A model generated the notes under the pieces. That model did not search any database, was not told where the DNA came from, and saw only the letters and a program-made list of their open reading frames with translations. A DNA stretch of 64,000 nucleotides, from the NCBI GenBank assembly GCA_012719125.1, contig JAAYAY010000057.1:1-64000 (forward strand). Direction: 5' to 3'. Positions 53,401-63,262 of this stretch are shown here, one piece after another; within the stretch, counting starts at the first letter, position 1; every line of letters starts with the position of its first letter. The stretch comes from Planctomycetaceae bacterium. Lineage in GTDB: Bacteria > Planctomycetota > Planctomycetia > Pirellulales > Thermoguttaceae. Both the position numbers and the translations under genes were made by a program.

Positions 53401-56028
53401 TCACGAAACCTGAAACTGCTTGACCAACTCGCGGAGCGCGTTCGACTGCGCGCCGAGCTCTTCGCTGCTGGAAGCCATCTCTTCGCTGCCGGCAGCCGCC
53501 TGCTCGGTGACCTGGGCGACTCCCTGAATCGCCTCGGAAACCTGCTCGGCGTTGGTCGCTTGCTCCACGGTGGCAGCGGCGATCTCCGAGATCTTCGCCA
53601 CCGTAGCCTCCACGCCGTCGACGATTTCCTTGAGCGCCTTGCCGGTCTCGTCGCTCAACTGGACTCCTTCCTGAACGCGAGTGCTCGATTCCTTGATCAG
53701 CGAGGTGATCTCGCCGGCAGCCTGGTTGGAACGCTCGGCCAGCTTGCGGACCTCGTCGGCCACGACCGCGAAGCCCATGCCGTGTTCGCCCGCCCGGGCG
53801 GCTTCGATCGCCGCATTCAAGGCGAGAAGGTTCGTCTGGCTGGCAATCTCCGAAATCACCTGGATGATTTCGGCGATCTGATCGGAACTCGTTCGGATCA
53901 GTTCCATGGCTTCCGTCGACTTTTGGACCGCCTGTCCGCCTTGTTCGGCCAGAGCATTGGTCTTCTTGGCCACGGCGTCGGCCTCGTGGGCGTTGTTCTT
54001 GACGCGGTCGATTGAGGAGGTCAGTTCCGTGATCGAGGCCGAGATCTCCTCCACGCTCGAACTCTGGGTCTGGGCCCCGGAGGCCAGAGACTGGGAGCTT
54101 TCGGCAATCACCCGAGATCCCTCGGCGAACTGGCTGGCGCTTTCGGCAATCTGGACGATCGCGTCCCGCATGTTGGCAACCACCGCGTTCACGTTGTCGC
54201 GAAGCTCGCCGTAGGCACCGGGGTATTCCGTGTCGACCTTTTGCGAGAAATCCTTCTTCGCCAGACGAGTCAAGACTGCGCCGATCTCCCGCATGGGCGT
54301 GGCCGATCCTTCCAGGGTCCTGTTCATGCCCTGGATGATCTCACGATACCTGCCCTGGTACCGGCTCTCGTCGGCGCGGGCGTCCAATCGCCCTTCCGCC
54401 GCCGCCTGCGACAGTTCGATGCCGTCGGCCACAAGGTCGTTCACGCTGGCCCGCAGCCCGTTGATCGACTCGGTGAGTATCATCTGCTTGCCGGGCAGGT
54501 CGCGAATCGATTCGGACAGATCGCCCTTGGCGTAGCTCTGCAACAGGTCGATGCCTTCGCGCATGGGGAGCACCACGGCGTCGAGGGCCTTCGTCATTCC
54601 GTCGGCAAGCTCGGCGTAGACGCCTTGCAGCCGGCTGGCGTCGCAACGAGCCTCGAGGTCGCCGGCCTGTTGCGACTCGATCGTCGCGCCCAGATCGTCG
54701 GCCAGGGCGTTGAGCGCGTCGATGCACCCGTTGAGGTTGTTCTTCACCTCGTTGAAGTCGCCGTTGTAGCTGTCGGTGATCTTCTCGGGAATGTCGCCCT
54801 TGGAGATGCGGTCGACGTATTCGGCCATCATCTTGAGCGGGTCGATCACGGCGTCCAGCGTCTCGTTCACGCCTGCCATGATGGGTCGGAACTCCGCCGT
54901 GACCAGTTCGGGATTGCCCCGGGTCTCCAGTTTTCCCGCCACGGTCGCTTCGGACAGACGCTTCATCTCGCCGATCAATGCGGCAAGCACCTTGGCGATG
55001 GCCGTGGCGAGTACCAGTCCGAAAACGACCGCCAGCACAACCCCCACGACCACGCCGCCCAGCGAGAAGAGCTTAGCCCTCGTTGCCATGGCTCGTGCGC
55101 TCGCCACTTCGTTGGTGGCAATGTCCTGATTGATCTCGACGATCTGGTCGAGCAGTTCGTTGGCAGCCCGATGAGCCTTGACAATCGGACCTACAAGCTG
55201 TTCGCGAGCCTCCAATTGGATGGCAGTCGACAGGTCGGCAACGGCAGTCATCTTGGCGAGGTGGTCGAACACCAGTTTGGCCGCCGGCGCCATGTCGCGT
55301 TGGTAGGTCGTCAGAGCCTTTTCGCTATCGCCGTCGGCGACGAGTTGCTTGATCTGCTTGACGGCATTATGGAATCGCCTGTGGGGCTCCTCGAGTTGGC
55401 GCAGTGTGCCCGCCAATTCCTGGTTGTCGGTGCTGAACGTGGGCATCCACTTGCCGCAGGCGCAGGCGGTGTAGTCTTCGCCGCCGTCAAAGGGCTCCTT
55501 CGACTGAATCATCACCAGTACGTTTTCGGCAAGTTCCCGGTGGTCCTTGGCGAAGCTTTCCAGCTTGCGGGCCAGATCGACCGGGTCGGCGATGCCGTTC
55601 TCGTCGAGCTGCTTGCACAATTCCATGAACTTGTTGTTCTCGCTCCGCCAGGCCTCCCAGGCGGGTACGAACTGCTGCCACAGTTCGGCCTCTTTGGCGG
55701 TATGGGGCAGCGACTCGTAGACGGCCCAAGCCGCTTCATAGTTCTCGCGAGCCGTCTTGAGATTGTCGTGCTGGCGCTCGCGCACCTCGTTCGAGAGGCC
55801 GGGTATGTTGAGCACACGCATCGTGCCCCGGATGCTCTCGGCGTTCTGCTTGATTTCCAGGAGACTGTCGACGCTCGGCAGACGCACCTCGCCGATCTCG
55901 CGGACGTTGCCGGCCAGGCGAGAGACGCCCCAGAAACCGATACCGCCGACGCCCGCGGTTATCACCGCGACGGTCAAGAAACCGGTAATCAACTTCCACT
56001 TCGTACTCATTCTGGAGAAGAATCCCAT
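53401..56028 (-). CDS. methyl-accepting chemotaxis protein, poly-HAMP, with CZB zinc-binding motif
   Basis: Protein of 875 aa. TM1 lies at about residues 11-34 and TM2 at about 322-346, so residues 35-320 are outside. That region is helical (four-helix-bundle-like) and contains a chemoreceptor zinc-binding (CZB) pattern: His163, Cys189 in CACGKW, and His216/His220 in PHRRFHN. After TM2 come several HAMP-like repeats ([30 protein letters not shown]) up to about residue 620, then the signalling domain with hairpin tip [33 protein letters not shown] eight nt upstream fixes the ATG at 56028. CZB domains bind zinc and can sense redox species such as HOCl. Confidence 0.93.
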   Translation of the reverse strand: MGFFSRMSTKWKLITGFLTVAVITAGVGGIGFWGVSRLAGNVREIGEVRLPSVDSLLEIKQNAESIRGTMRVLNIPGLSNEVRERQHDNLKTARENYEAAWAVYESLPHTAKEAELWQQFVPAWEAWRSENNKFMELCKQLDENGIADPVDLARKLESFAKDHRELAENVLVMIQSKEPFDGGEDYTACACGKWMPTFSTDNQELAGTLRQLEEPHRRFHNAVKQIKQLVADGDSEKALTTYQRDMAPAAKLVFDHLAKMTAVADLSTAIQLEAREQLVGPIVKAHRAANELLDQIVEINQDIATNEVASARAMATRAKLFSLGGVVVGVVLAVVFGLVLATAIAKVLAALIGEMKRLSEATVAGKLETRGNPELVTAEFRPIMAGVNETLDAVIDPLKMMAEYVDRISKGDIPEKITDSYNGDFNEVKNNLNGCIDALNALADDLGATIESQQAGDLEARCDASRLQGVYAELADGMTKALDAVVLPMREGIDLLQSYAKGDLSESIRDLPGKQMILTESINGLRASVNDLVADGIELSQAAAEGRLDARADESRYQGRYREIIQGMNRTLEGSATPMREIGAVLTRLAKKDFSQKVDTEYPGAYGELRDNVNAVVANMRDAIVQIAESASQFAEGSRVIAESSQSLASGAQTQSSSVEEISASITELTSSIDRVKNNAHEADAVAKKTNALAEQGGQAVQKSTEAMELIRTSSDQIAEIIQVISEIASQTNLLALNAAIEAARAGEHGMGFAVVADEVRKLAERSNQAAGEITSLIKESSTRVQEGVQLSDETGKALKEIVDGVEATVAKISEIAAATVEQATNAEQVSEAIQGVAQVTEQAAAGSEEMASSSEELGAQSNALRELVKQFQVS

Positions 56029-56393
56029 TACACGCACCTCCCAAATAGACTCGAATCGGACTAACAAGACCGGCTGCTTCCATCGCCAAGCGGTGAAACC
56101 GGGCACCGTCCGCTTTCCGGTCGATTAGCTCTGCAATCCCCGCATCGCTTCGGCCAGGCGGCCGGTCACTACGTGCCATGCAAAGCTAGGTCGACAGGTG
56201 CCGTCGCGATCCGGAGATGGCAGGTATATGCCACACGAACACCTTTTCGGGGGCCATTCGGCGGTCGTGGGAGACACCACCCGTCGCGCGGGGTTGCCCT
56301 CCCCCGTGATTTGTGAAAGACTTGTGTTGCAGACCAGGGTCGGAGAGGTTGCGAATCTGACTCGCAATTCGATGCACTCAGGAGGCCAACACG

Positions 56394-58109
56394 GTGGCCG
56401 GAGACCGACTGCTCGATGCCGCAGACCCGTTGGTCATGCTCCTTACGGCCGTCAAGAATGCCCAAGCGTTGTTCACCACCGAGAGCGATCCCAAGGCAGT
56501 CTTTGCCGGGCTCCTCAAGATTCTGGTTGAGTCGACCCAGAGTGAATATGGCTTTCTCGACGAGGTGGCCTATCACCGGGGCCGACCCGTTCGCAAGCGC
56601 AGCTTGGCCCTATCGGATATTTCCTGGGACGAGGCCTCGCGCCATCTGTACGAGCAACTCGCGTTGTCTGACTTCGTGTTCCCGAACTTGGAGAATCTGG
56701 CGGGTGCCCCCGCAGTCTCCGGCCAGGTGGTGATTGCCAACGATCCCGTTCACGACCTGCGGTCCCGAGGGGTCCCATCCGGCCATCCGCCGATCCGTTG
56801 TTATCTCGGAATCCCCATACGCTACGGAGGCGAGATCGTGGGGGTCGCCGGAGTCGCCAATCGTGCGGGGGGGTACACGCAGCAACTGGTCGCTTTCATC
56901 GAGCCGCTCACGACCGCCTGCGCCGCAATGATCGTCGCGATGCGCGATCGGAAGAAGGCGCAGGAGTCTGAAGAATCGCGTCGCTGCAGCCAGCACGAAT
57001 TGCAGGAAAGCGAAAACCGTTATCGGACGATCGTCGAGACAGCCCGCGAAGGCATTTGGGCAATGGACGCGGGCTTCCGAACGTACTTTGTCAATCCCCG
57101 CATGGCACTCATGCTGGGATACGAACCCGAAGAAATGCTCGGACGGTCGTTCGAAGAATTCGTATTTGAAGACGATCTGGCCGCACACTCCGAACGGGTG
57201 GCTGAACGGCGCAGCGGCCGCAGCGGCGAGTACGAACGCCGTCTTCGACGAAAGGACGGTAGCACGTTCTGGGCAACCGTCTCCGCGACCACCATGACGG
57301 ACGACCAAGGCCGTTTTGCCGGTTCGTTTGTCATGGTCACCGACGTCACCCAACGCCGGGAAGACGAGAACCGGCTGGATGCCATGCGGCTCCAGTTGCA
57401 GCACACCTCGCGACTGGCGGTTATGGGCGAACTGGCAGCCGGCATCGCCCACGAAGTCAATCAGCCCCTCTGCTCGATCGTCAACTTCGCCAAGGCTTGC
57501 CGGAATCTGGCCTGCCGAGAACCGGCGGACCTCGATCAGATTCGCCAGTGGTTGGACGCGATCGCCACAGCGGCCAATCGGGCGGGGGACATCGTCCACC
57601 GCATGTTGGGTTTTGCCCGCCGAGAAGCCGCCCTTTGCGAACTGGTTTCGGTCCGGCGATTGATTGAGGATGCCGTGCTTCTGGTGCGACACCAGGCCCG
57701 ATCCCTCCGCGTCGCCGTTGAGGTGGAAATGCCCGAGGACGATCCTCAAGTCCCCGTCTATCCCGTGGGGATTCAACAGGTTCTGGTCAATCTCCTGCGC
57801 AACGGCATCGAGGCGCTTGCTGCGGCAGATGCCGTCGAGAAGAGAATCGTGGTGGCTGTCAAACGCCTGGCGGATCGTGTGGAGATATCCGTGGCGGACA
57901 GCGGGAGCGGAGTATCGGATGACGAATTGTCGCGGCTCTTCGAACCCTTCTACACCACGAAGCCGCAGGGCTTGGGACTGGGGCTTGCCATCAGCCGAAC
58001 GATCATCGAAGATCATGGCGGGAACATCACCGCGACGCTGAATTCCAGCGGCGGACTGACATTCCGTTTTACTCTGCCAACCCGCACGTTTCCTGCAGAA
58101 GATGCCTGA
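56394..58109 (+). CDS. GAF-PAS sensor histidine kinase (FixL-like)
   Basis: Protein of 571 aa without transmembrane helices. Order: GAF domain at about 20-190 (QSEYGFLDEVAY, YLGIPIRYGGEIVGVAGVANR), PAS domain at about 205-325 (YRTIVETAREGIWAMDAGF, RKDGSTFWATVSATTM, DVTQRR), HisKA with the phosphorylated His353 in ELAAGIAHEVNQPL, and an HATPase domain with NLLRNGIEAL and GLGLGLAISRTII. The GTG at 56394 is fixed by AGGAGG eight nt upstream. It overlaps its regulator by 8 nt. The cue (small molecule, redox or gas) is unknown; no haem-binding PAS motif was identified with confidence. Confidence 0.95.
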   Translation: MAGDRLLDAADPLVMLLTAVKNAQALFTTESDPKAVFAGLLKILVESTQSEYGFLDEVAYHRGRPVRKRSLALSDISWDEASRHLYEQLALSDFVFPNLENLAGAPAVSGQVVIANDPVHDLRSRGVPSGHPPIRCYLGIPIRYGGEIVGVAGVANRAGGYTQQLVAFIEPLTTACAAMIVAMRDRKKAQESEESRRCSQHELQESENRYRTIVETAREGIWAMDAGFRTYFVNPRMALMLGYEPEEMLGRSFEEFVFEDDLAAHSERVAERRSGRSGEYERRLRRKDGSTFWATVSATTMTDDQGRFAGSFVMVTDVTQRREDENRLDAMRLQLQHTSRLAVMGELAAGIAHEVNQPLCSIVNFAKACRNLACREPADLDQIRQWLDAIATAANRAGDIVHRMLGFARREAALCELVSVRRLIEDAVLLVRHQARSLRVAVEVEMPEDDPQVPVYPVGIQQVLVNLLRNGIEALAAADAVEKRIVVAVKRLADRVEISVADSGSGVSDDELSRLFEPFYTTKPQGLGLGLAISRTIIEDHGGNITATLNSSGGLTFRFTLPTRTFPAEDA

Positions 58110-58716
58110 GAACAGAACAGTCTTCGTGGTCGACGACGACGCCGATTTGCGCGATTCGATTGCCGCTCTGGTCACTTCGCTGGGCCTGCCCTGTCGAGGC
58201 TTTCCCTCCGCCGAGGCGTTCCTGGCCGGTTGTTCGGTCGCGGAAAGGGGCGTTGCCGTCGTCGATCTCCGTATGCCGGGAATGAGCGGGGTCCAACTGC
58301 AAGAGGAACTTGCACGCCGGGGAAGCCGGATGCCCGTGATCCTTCTCACCGCCTTCGCACGGACCCACACCATCGTCAAGGCTATTCAGGCCGGAGCCGT
58401 CACGGCGATCGACAAGCCCTATCACGACGACGACCTGTGGGATGCCATCCGCACCGCCTTGGAGAAGGAAGAGGCGGATTGGACGGCCGCCCAGCGGCAG
58501 CGGCAGATCCGAAGTCGGCTGGAGAATCTTACCGAAGAAGAATACGCTGTCGCCGAACTCGTCGTTGCCGGCCACTCCAACAAGGCGATTGCCCACCAGA
58601 CGGGTGCGGCTCTCCGCACGGTCGAAAAGCGACGCCATAATGTCCTCACCAAGATGCAGGTCGGTTCCGTGGCTGAACTGGTGGCTCTCTTTCTGGAAAT
58701 CCGCGACTCCGTGTGA
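58102..58716 (+). CDS. FixJ-family response regulator (REC-LuxR HTH)
   Basis: Protein of 204 aa overlapping the kinase gene by 8 nt, a cognate pair. The receiver has the acidic pocket VVDDD (9-13), phosphoacceptor Asp55 in VVDLRMPGMSG, Thr83 and Lys105 in IDKPYHDDDL. The C-terminal LuxR-type helix-turn-helix (EEEYAVAELVVAGHSNKAIAHQTGAALRTVEKRRHNV) binds DNA, so the pair controls transcription. Targets are unknown. Confidence 0.95.
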   Translation: MPENRTVFVVDDDADLRDSIAALVTSLGLPCRGFPSAEAFLAGCSVAERGVAVVDLRMPGMSGVQLQEELARRGSRMPVILLTAFARTHTIVKAIQAGAVTAIDKPYHDDDLWDAIRTALEKEEADWTAAQRQRQIRSRLENLTEEEYAVAELVVAGHSNKAIAHQTGAALRTVEKRRHNVLTKMQVGSVAELVALFLEIRDSV

Positions 58717-58914
58717 CCGCCGAGTCTACCGCGTCATCCCGACACTGCTGTGCCGTGCGGCTTCCCGCACGCCCGTGCGGATCTCTTCCTGGCCGCGGCC
58801 TGCGATCCACGACGATGCATAATCCGGGGCGTTGACGAACCAGAAACCGCGACCGCATCTCCTGCGGCGCGGCATCCAGCCAGATCCGCGAACCGGCCTC
58901 CGACGGAAGATCCC

Positions 58915-59751
58915 ATGAGTACCGACAGCCCCACCGTATTTGTCGTTGAAGACGATGCAGAAATGTGCGAAAGCTTTGCGGCTCTGTTCACTTCCCAGGG
59001 ACTGGCCGTTGAGACCTTCTCCAGCGGAGAGGAGTTTCTAACGCACTACGATTCGTCGCGACCGGGCTGCATTGTCGCCGATTTCCGCCTCCAAGGCATC
59101 AACGGGATCGACCTGCACCGCCTGCTCGCCGAGATGGAATGCACGCTGCCGGTCGTGCTCATCAGCGGCTATCTCACGGTTCGTTCTGCGGTCGCCGCCG
59201 TCCGCCAGGGCATCTACCGTATCCTAGAAAAACCCTATCATGAAGACGATCTCCTCTCCGCCGTTCAGGATGCCGTCGAGGAGAACCGAAAGTCCCGTGA
59301 AAATGAATCCCACCGACGAGATTTCGTCCATCGGCTCCGCTCCCTTGACGCCCGGGAGCGTCTGACCCTCGATATGATCGTGGCCGGGCAAGGCAACCGA
59401 GCCATCGAGTGCCGGCTGGGGCTCAGTACGCGAACCGTCGATCGCATTCGCAGTTCGATCCTCGAAAAGACCGGTTGCATGTCCTTCGTCGAGCTGTCGG
59501 TCGCCTATGGAGCAGCCCAGGCGGCCGGCAGAACGACTATGCCCTCCCATGCGGCAGGATCTGCCGATGCTTGCGCCGATCACGGTGCTGGCGAGGAATC
59601 CGTCGAGTGCCTCTGTGCCGGGCTGCTGCGCGTGCAGGCAGTCCTCTTGAACGAAGGGGATATCGGCGAAGATTGCCGACCGCTGCTTCGCGACGCCGAA
59701 TCGGCCCTCTCCAAGGCCCTGGGCAGGTCTCGTGCCGTGAAATCCTGTTGA
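58915..59751 (+). CDS. second FixJ-family response regulator with C-terminal extension
   Basis: Protein of 278 aa. The receiver has VVEDD and phosphoacceptor Asp56 in IVADFRLQGINGID, plus LEKPYHEDDL; the LuxR-type HTH follows (DARERLTLDMIVAGQGNRAIECRLGLSTRTVDRIRSSIL). After it comes an extra 75 residues with a probable helical bundle (ESVECLCAGLLRVQAVLLNEGDIGEDCRPLLRDAESALSKAL). It begins 199 nt after the first regulator and has no kinase of its own here, so one kinase may serve both, or it may be controlled by another. The ATG at 58915 opens at the receiver's first strand. Confidence 0.9.
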   Translation: MSTDSPTVFVVEDDAEMCESFAALFTSQGLAVETFSSGEEFLTHYDSSRPGCIVADFRLQGINGIDLHRLLAEMECTLPVVLISGYLTVRSAVAAVRQGIYRILEKPYHEDDLLSAVQDAVEENRKSRENESHRRDFVHRLRSLDARERLTLDMIVAGQGNRAIECRLGLSTRTVDRIRSSILEKTGCMSFVELSVAYGAAQAAGRTTMPSHAAGSADACADHGAGEESVECLCAGLLRVQAVLLNEGDIGEDCRPLLRDAESALSKALGRSRAVKSC

Positions 59752-59916
59752 CATGCGCCCTGCCCGGGATGCCATTCCGAATACCACGGCCGCCACGGAT
59801 CGTCGCGATTGCTGCCCCGAATAGCGGATCCTCCATGCGGTGCTCCCGCATGGCGCGAGCAGTCCTGCCCCCATCTTCCTCGGAAAAAATCCTGCAAGAT
59901 GGTCAGATGATATGTG

Positions 59917-59945
59917 TGGCAAATCTCCGTACACGATGGTACAAT
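59917..59945 (+). promoter_or_regulatory. possible toxin-antitoxin promoter with palindrome
   Basis: A weak -35 (TGGCAA, 59917-59922) lies 17 nt before TACAAT (59940-59945). A GTAC-N6-GTAC inverted repeat (59929-59942) overlaps the -10 region and could be bound by the antitoxin, as is usual for TA autoregulation. This is inference. Confidence 0.4.
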
Positions 59946-59992
59946 TCAGGGGTGGCTCGCGGAGTCTTTTCAGTCCAAAGGAGGAATTCAAC

Positions 59993-60271
59993 GTGACTGC
60001 AACTTCCCAAAACGCCCGGCTGGACGTCCGTTTATCTGAAGACAGCAAACGGCTGATCGAGCAGGCGGCAGGACTTCTTGGCGTGAGCGTGAGTTCTTTC
60101 ACCGTCTCGGCCGTGGTACGTGAAGCCGAAGAGGTCGTGGAACGGTTCGGGATGCTTCGGTTGAGCGACCGCGATCGTGATATCTTCCTTGCAGCCCTCG
60201 ACAATCCGCCCGAACCCAACGAGAAGCTACGTGCGGCCGCAAAGCGGCATGCCAGAGAGATCCAGCAATGA
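59993..60271 (+). CDS. DUF1778 (TacA-like) antitoxin
   Basis: Protein of 92 aa, starting with GTG at 59993 behind a near-perfect ribosome site AAAGGAGG eight nt upstream. The N-terminal RLDVRLSEDSKRLIEQAAGLLGVSVSSFTVSAVVREAEEVVER is a ribbon-helix-helix DNA-binding domain of the DUF1778 family, and the C-terminal part (MLRLSDRDRDIFLAALDNPPEPNEKL) is the usual toxin-neutralising segment. It overlaps the toxin start by 4 nt (ATGA). Confidence 0.93.
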   Translation: MTATSQNARLDVRLSEDSKRLIEQAAGLLGVSVSSFTVSAVVREAEEVVERFGMLRLSDRDRDIFLAALDNPPEPNEKLRAAAKRHAREIQQ

Positions 60272-60765
60272 CGCCGAGGCGAATCGAGCTTCTTGGCAAA
60301 GGACACGAACGAAGCCAATTCGATTGCGGCGACGTGAGTTTGAATGACTTCCTTCGCACACACGCCGGCCAGGACTCACGAAGAGACATTTCGAAGACCT
60401 ACGTTGCCGTCGGCGCAGAATCGAACGTAGTGCTGGGATATTATGCGATTTCCACCGGAAGTGTTGCCTTCGAGCATCTTCCGGAAGAACTGGCTAAGCG
60501 ACTGCCAAAGTACCCCATTCCGACAGTTCACCTGGGTCGCTTGGCGGTTGATCGCAGCGTTCAGCAAACCGGTCTGGGCACGCTCCTTCTCATTGATGCA
60601 CTGAAACGAGTTCTCGCTTTGGCAGAACATGTCGGCATCTGCGGCGTCACCGTCGACGCCAAGAATCCGAAAGCCAAGCGTTTCTACAAGTCTCGCGGCT
60701 TCCTGTCCCTATCCGACGACACGCTACACCTCTTTCTGCCGATGGCGTCGATTCGGAAGCTCTAG
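60268..60765 (+). CDS. GNAT-family toxin (TacT-like)
   Basis: Protein of 165 aa of the GNAT acetyltransferase fold. It opens with FDCGDVSLNDFLRTHAGQD, the F-x-CG...LN-x-FL hallmark of TacT-like toxins. The acetyl-CoA-binding loop is DRSVQQTGLGTLLLIDAL, and the catalytic tyrosine lies in AKRFYKSRGF. TacT toxins acetylate the amino acid on charged tRNA and stop translation. It is coupled to its DUF1778 antitoxin by ATGA. Confidence 0.93.
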   Translation: MTPRRIELLGKGHERSQFDCGDVSLNDFLRTHAGQDSRRDISKTYVAVGAESNVVLGYYAISTGSVAFEHLPEELAKRLPKYPIPTVHLGRLAVDRSVQQTGLGTLLLIDALKRVLALAEHVGICGVTVDAKNPKAKRFYKSRGFLSLSDDTLHLFLPMASIRKL

Positions 60766-60864
60766 CCGCCGCAATTTGCACCCCTATTCCCGGCGCTGTA
60801 TCCTGGAAACTCGATCCGGCCCCGGTACCATCCCACTCTGTGCACTCGGGAGGCTCTGCAAATC

Positions 60865-62505
60865 ATGACGATCCTCAAGAAGACGCTTTCTCGCATCTTG
60901 CTCCTGGCAATTCTGGCAGCTTGTGGAATCGACATGGTTTCGGCCAGTGCGGCGGCCGCTCAGGTGAAGAAACGGCCTAACATCGTGTTCCTCTTCTGCG
61001 ACGACCACGCCTACCAGGCCATCAGCGCTTACCGGGAAGTGTCGGCCTACGGGCTCAACCTCAACCAGACGCCCAACATCGACCGGCTGGCCAAGGAAGG
61101 CATGCGGTTCGACAACTGCTACGTGACCAATTCGATCTGTGGTCCCTGCCGGGCCGTGATCCAGACGGGCAAGTACAGCCATCTGAACGGGTTCTTCTGC
61201 AACTGGAACAAGTTCGACGGCACCCAGCAGACCTTTCCCAAGTTGCTCCAGAAGGCAGGCTACCAGACGGCCGTCATCGGCAAGTGGCATCTCGGCGAGC
61301 ACATGCCGCCCCAAGGCTACGACTACTCCGAAGTGCTCATCGGGCAGGGCCCCTACTACAACCCGCCCATGCTCCGCAACGGGGAGCGGACCAAGCATAC
61401 CGGATACACCACCGAAATCATCACCGATCTGGCCCTCGACTGGCTCAAGAACCAGCGGGATCAGGACAAGCCGTTCATGCTCATGTGCCAGCACAAGGCG
61501 CCCCATCGTAACTGGCAGCCGGGACCGGACTATCTGAACCTGTACGACGACGTGACGATTCCCGAGCCCGACACCCTGTTCGACGACTACGCCACCCGGG
61601 GCACGCCCGCCAAGGCCCAGGATATGTCGATCGAAGTGACCATGAACGACAGCGATCTGAAGCTCACGCCTCAGCGGAACCTCACCCCCGAACAGAAGGC
61701 AAAGTGGGACGCCGCCTACGATCCGAAGAACAAGGCCTTCCGGGAAGCGAACTTGCAGGGAAAGGACCTGGTTCGCTGGAAGTACCAGCGGTACATGAAG
61801 GACTACCTCCGATGCATCGCCGCGGTCGACGACAATGTGGGCCGGGTTCTCAAGTATCTGGATGAGACCGGCCTGGCCGACAACACCGTGGTCATCTACA
61901 GCTCCGACCAGGGGTTCTATCTGGGCGAGCACGGCTGGTTCGACAAGCGGTGGATGTACCAAGAATCGTTGCGGACTCCCTTGATCGTCCGTTGGCCCGG
62001 CGTGGTCAAGGCCGGGGCGACGAACGGCGACATCGTCTCGAACCTGGACTTCGCCGAGACCTTCCTCGACATCGCCGGCGTCGAGATTCCCGACGACATG
62101 CAGGGCCGCAGCCTGCTGCCCGTCCTGGCGGGGAAGACGCCCGCCGATTGGCGCAAGTACTTCTACTATCAGTACTACGAATTCCCGGGGGCCCACAGCG
62201 TACGGCGGCACTACGGGGTGACCGACGGCCGATTCAAGCTGATCCACTTCTACGAACCCGACGTCGACGAATGGGAACTGTACGACGTAAATGCCGATCC
62301 CAAGGAACTCAAGAACATCTTCGGCAACCCGGATTCTGCCGCCGACCAGGCCCGGCTCCAGGAGCATCTCAAGCAACTGCGGAAAGAGTACCTGGTTCCC
62401 GAGCAGGATCCGCCCGGCTCCTACCCGAACCGAGCCGGCGCCTACGAAAAGGGCGTTGAGCAGATGAAGGCGAAGATCGAGCGGTTGGGGCTGAAGAAGC
62501 AGTGA
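60865..62505 (+). CDS. secreted sulfatase
   Basis: Protein of 546 aa with a signal peptide (about residues 1-33). The sulfatase signature is [14 protein letters not shown], with Cys92 as the residue converted to formylglycine. The metal site ([12 protein letters not shown], two Asp near residues 46-47) and the later [34 protein letters not shown] block are complete. The family cleaves sulfate esters from polysaccharides or other compounds. GGGAGG lies about 12 nt before the ATG. No anaerobic maturase (anSME) is in the window. Confidence 0.95.
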   Translation: MTILKKTLSRILLLAILAACGIDMVSASAAAAQVKKRPNIVFLFCDDHAYQAISAYREVSAYGLNLNQTPNIDRLAKEGMRFDNCYVTNSICGPCRAVIQTGKYSHLNGFFCNWNKFDGTQQTFPKLLQKAGYQTAVIGKWHLGEHMPPQGYDYSEVLIGQGPYYNPPMLRNGERTKHTGYTTEIITDLALDWLKNQRDQDKPFMLMCQHKAPHRNWQPGPDYLNLYDDVTIPEPDTLFDDYATRGTPAKAQDMSIEVTMNDSDLKLTPQRNLTPEQKAKWDAAYDPKNKAFREANLQGKDLVRWKYQRYMKDYLRCIAAVDDNVGRVLKYLDETGLADNTVVIYSSDQGFYLGEHGWFDKRWMYQESLRTPLIVRWPGVVKAGATNGDIVSNLDFAETFLDIAGVEIPDDMQGRSLLPVLAGKTPADWRKYFYYQYYEFPGAHSVRRHYGVTDGRFKLIHFYEPDVDEWELYDVNADPKELKNIFGNPDSAADQARLQEHLKQLRKEYLVPEQDPPGSYPNRAGAYEKGVEQMKAKIERLGLKKQ

Positions 62506-62548
62506 CGGAACAGCCCTGGAGCACCCCATTTCGACAGGCCATCTCCCC

Positions 62549-62598
62549 CGTAGGACAGGATTGCATCCTGTCCAGGCAGGTTACAAACCTGCCCTACG
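62549..62598. repeat. double hairpin (three-way junction) intergenic element
   Basis: Two adjacent perfect hairpins, GGACAGGAT-TGC-ATCCTGTCC (62553-62573) and GGCAGGTT-ACA-AACCTGCC (62575-62593), are enclosed by CGTA/TACG (62549-62552 with 62595-62598). The whole could fold as a three-way junction. It sits between convergent genes. Confidence 0.85.
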
Positions 62599-62614
62599 CT
62601 CGAAGCAAACTCTG

Positions 62615-63262
62615 CTATGCTGCCGCTTGAGAGGGAGCCGATCGGCCGATCACCATGGTCTGGACCAGGCTTGCCGCCGCCGAGACGCCCCAATAGAGCC
62701 CAAGTCCGGCCGACGTCCGGGCCAGAATGAGGAAAGTGGCAACAACTGGGAAGAGCACGGCAACCGATCTTCCCTGTTGGGGCAGCTCAGACGTGGAGTA
62801 GGCGAGCGACGCACAGGTGAGGGCCGTGACGACAATCGTGAGGATCATGTCCGGCCGGGCGATGTTCCCTATCCACAGAAAACGGCCGCCGGCAACTACT
62901 GCCTGCCGCACCGCCGAGTAGACGGCCAGAAACACCGGCACCTGGGCCAGTCCGCCCAGACAGCCGGTGTAGGGGACGGGGGAGACCCCCTTTTCCTTGA
63001 ACAGCTTCTGCGATTCTTCCGCAATCCGTTCGGGCTGCCCGGCGAACCGTTTGCGAATCCTCTCCAGTTCCGGATGGAGTTTCTGCATCGCTTGCCGATG
63101 GGCTTGGGCTGCCCGGGCGACTCGCAACGTGACCGGGAACATCACGATGCGAACCATGACGGAGAACGCCAGGATTCCGGCCCCGAGGTTGCCCCCACAG
63201 GCTTGGGCGTAGGCAACGATCGTCAGTCGGAGAAGATCGACGAACTGGTCCCAGAGCATCAT
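62615..63262 (-). CDS. YidC/Oxa1-family membrane insertase-like protein
   Basis: Protein of 215 aa with about five hydrophobic segments (LGAGILAFSVMVRIVMFPVTL, VPVFLAVYSAVRQAVV, MILTIVVTALTCASLAYS, VAVLFPVVATFLILA, LGLYWGVSAAASLVQTMVI). It carries the family's charged cytoplasmic loop (HRQAMQKLHPELERIRKRFAGQPERIAEESQKLFKEKG) and the conserved VRIVMFP arginine of the first segment. It lacks the large periplasmic P1 domain of proteobacterial YidC. At 215 aa it is short, like Oxa1/YidC2-type proteins. GAGG lies eight nt before the ATG. It may be a second, specialised insertase. Confidence 0.88.
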   Translation of the reverse strand: MMLWDQFVDLLRLTIVAYAQACGGNLGAGILAFSVMVRIVMFPVTLRVARAAQAHRQAMQKLHPELERIRKRFAGQPERIAEESQKLFKEKGVSPVPYTGCLGGLAQVPVFLAVYSAVRQAVVAGGRFLWIGNIARPDMILTIVVTALTCASLAYSTSELPQQGRSVAVLFPVVATFLILARTSAGLGLYWGVSAAASLVQTMVIGRSAPSQAAA

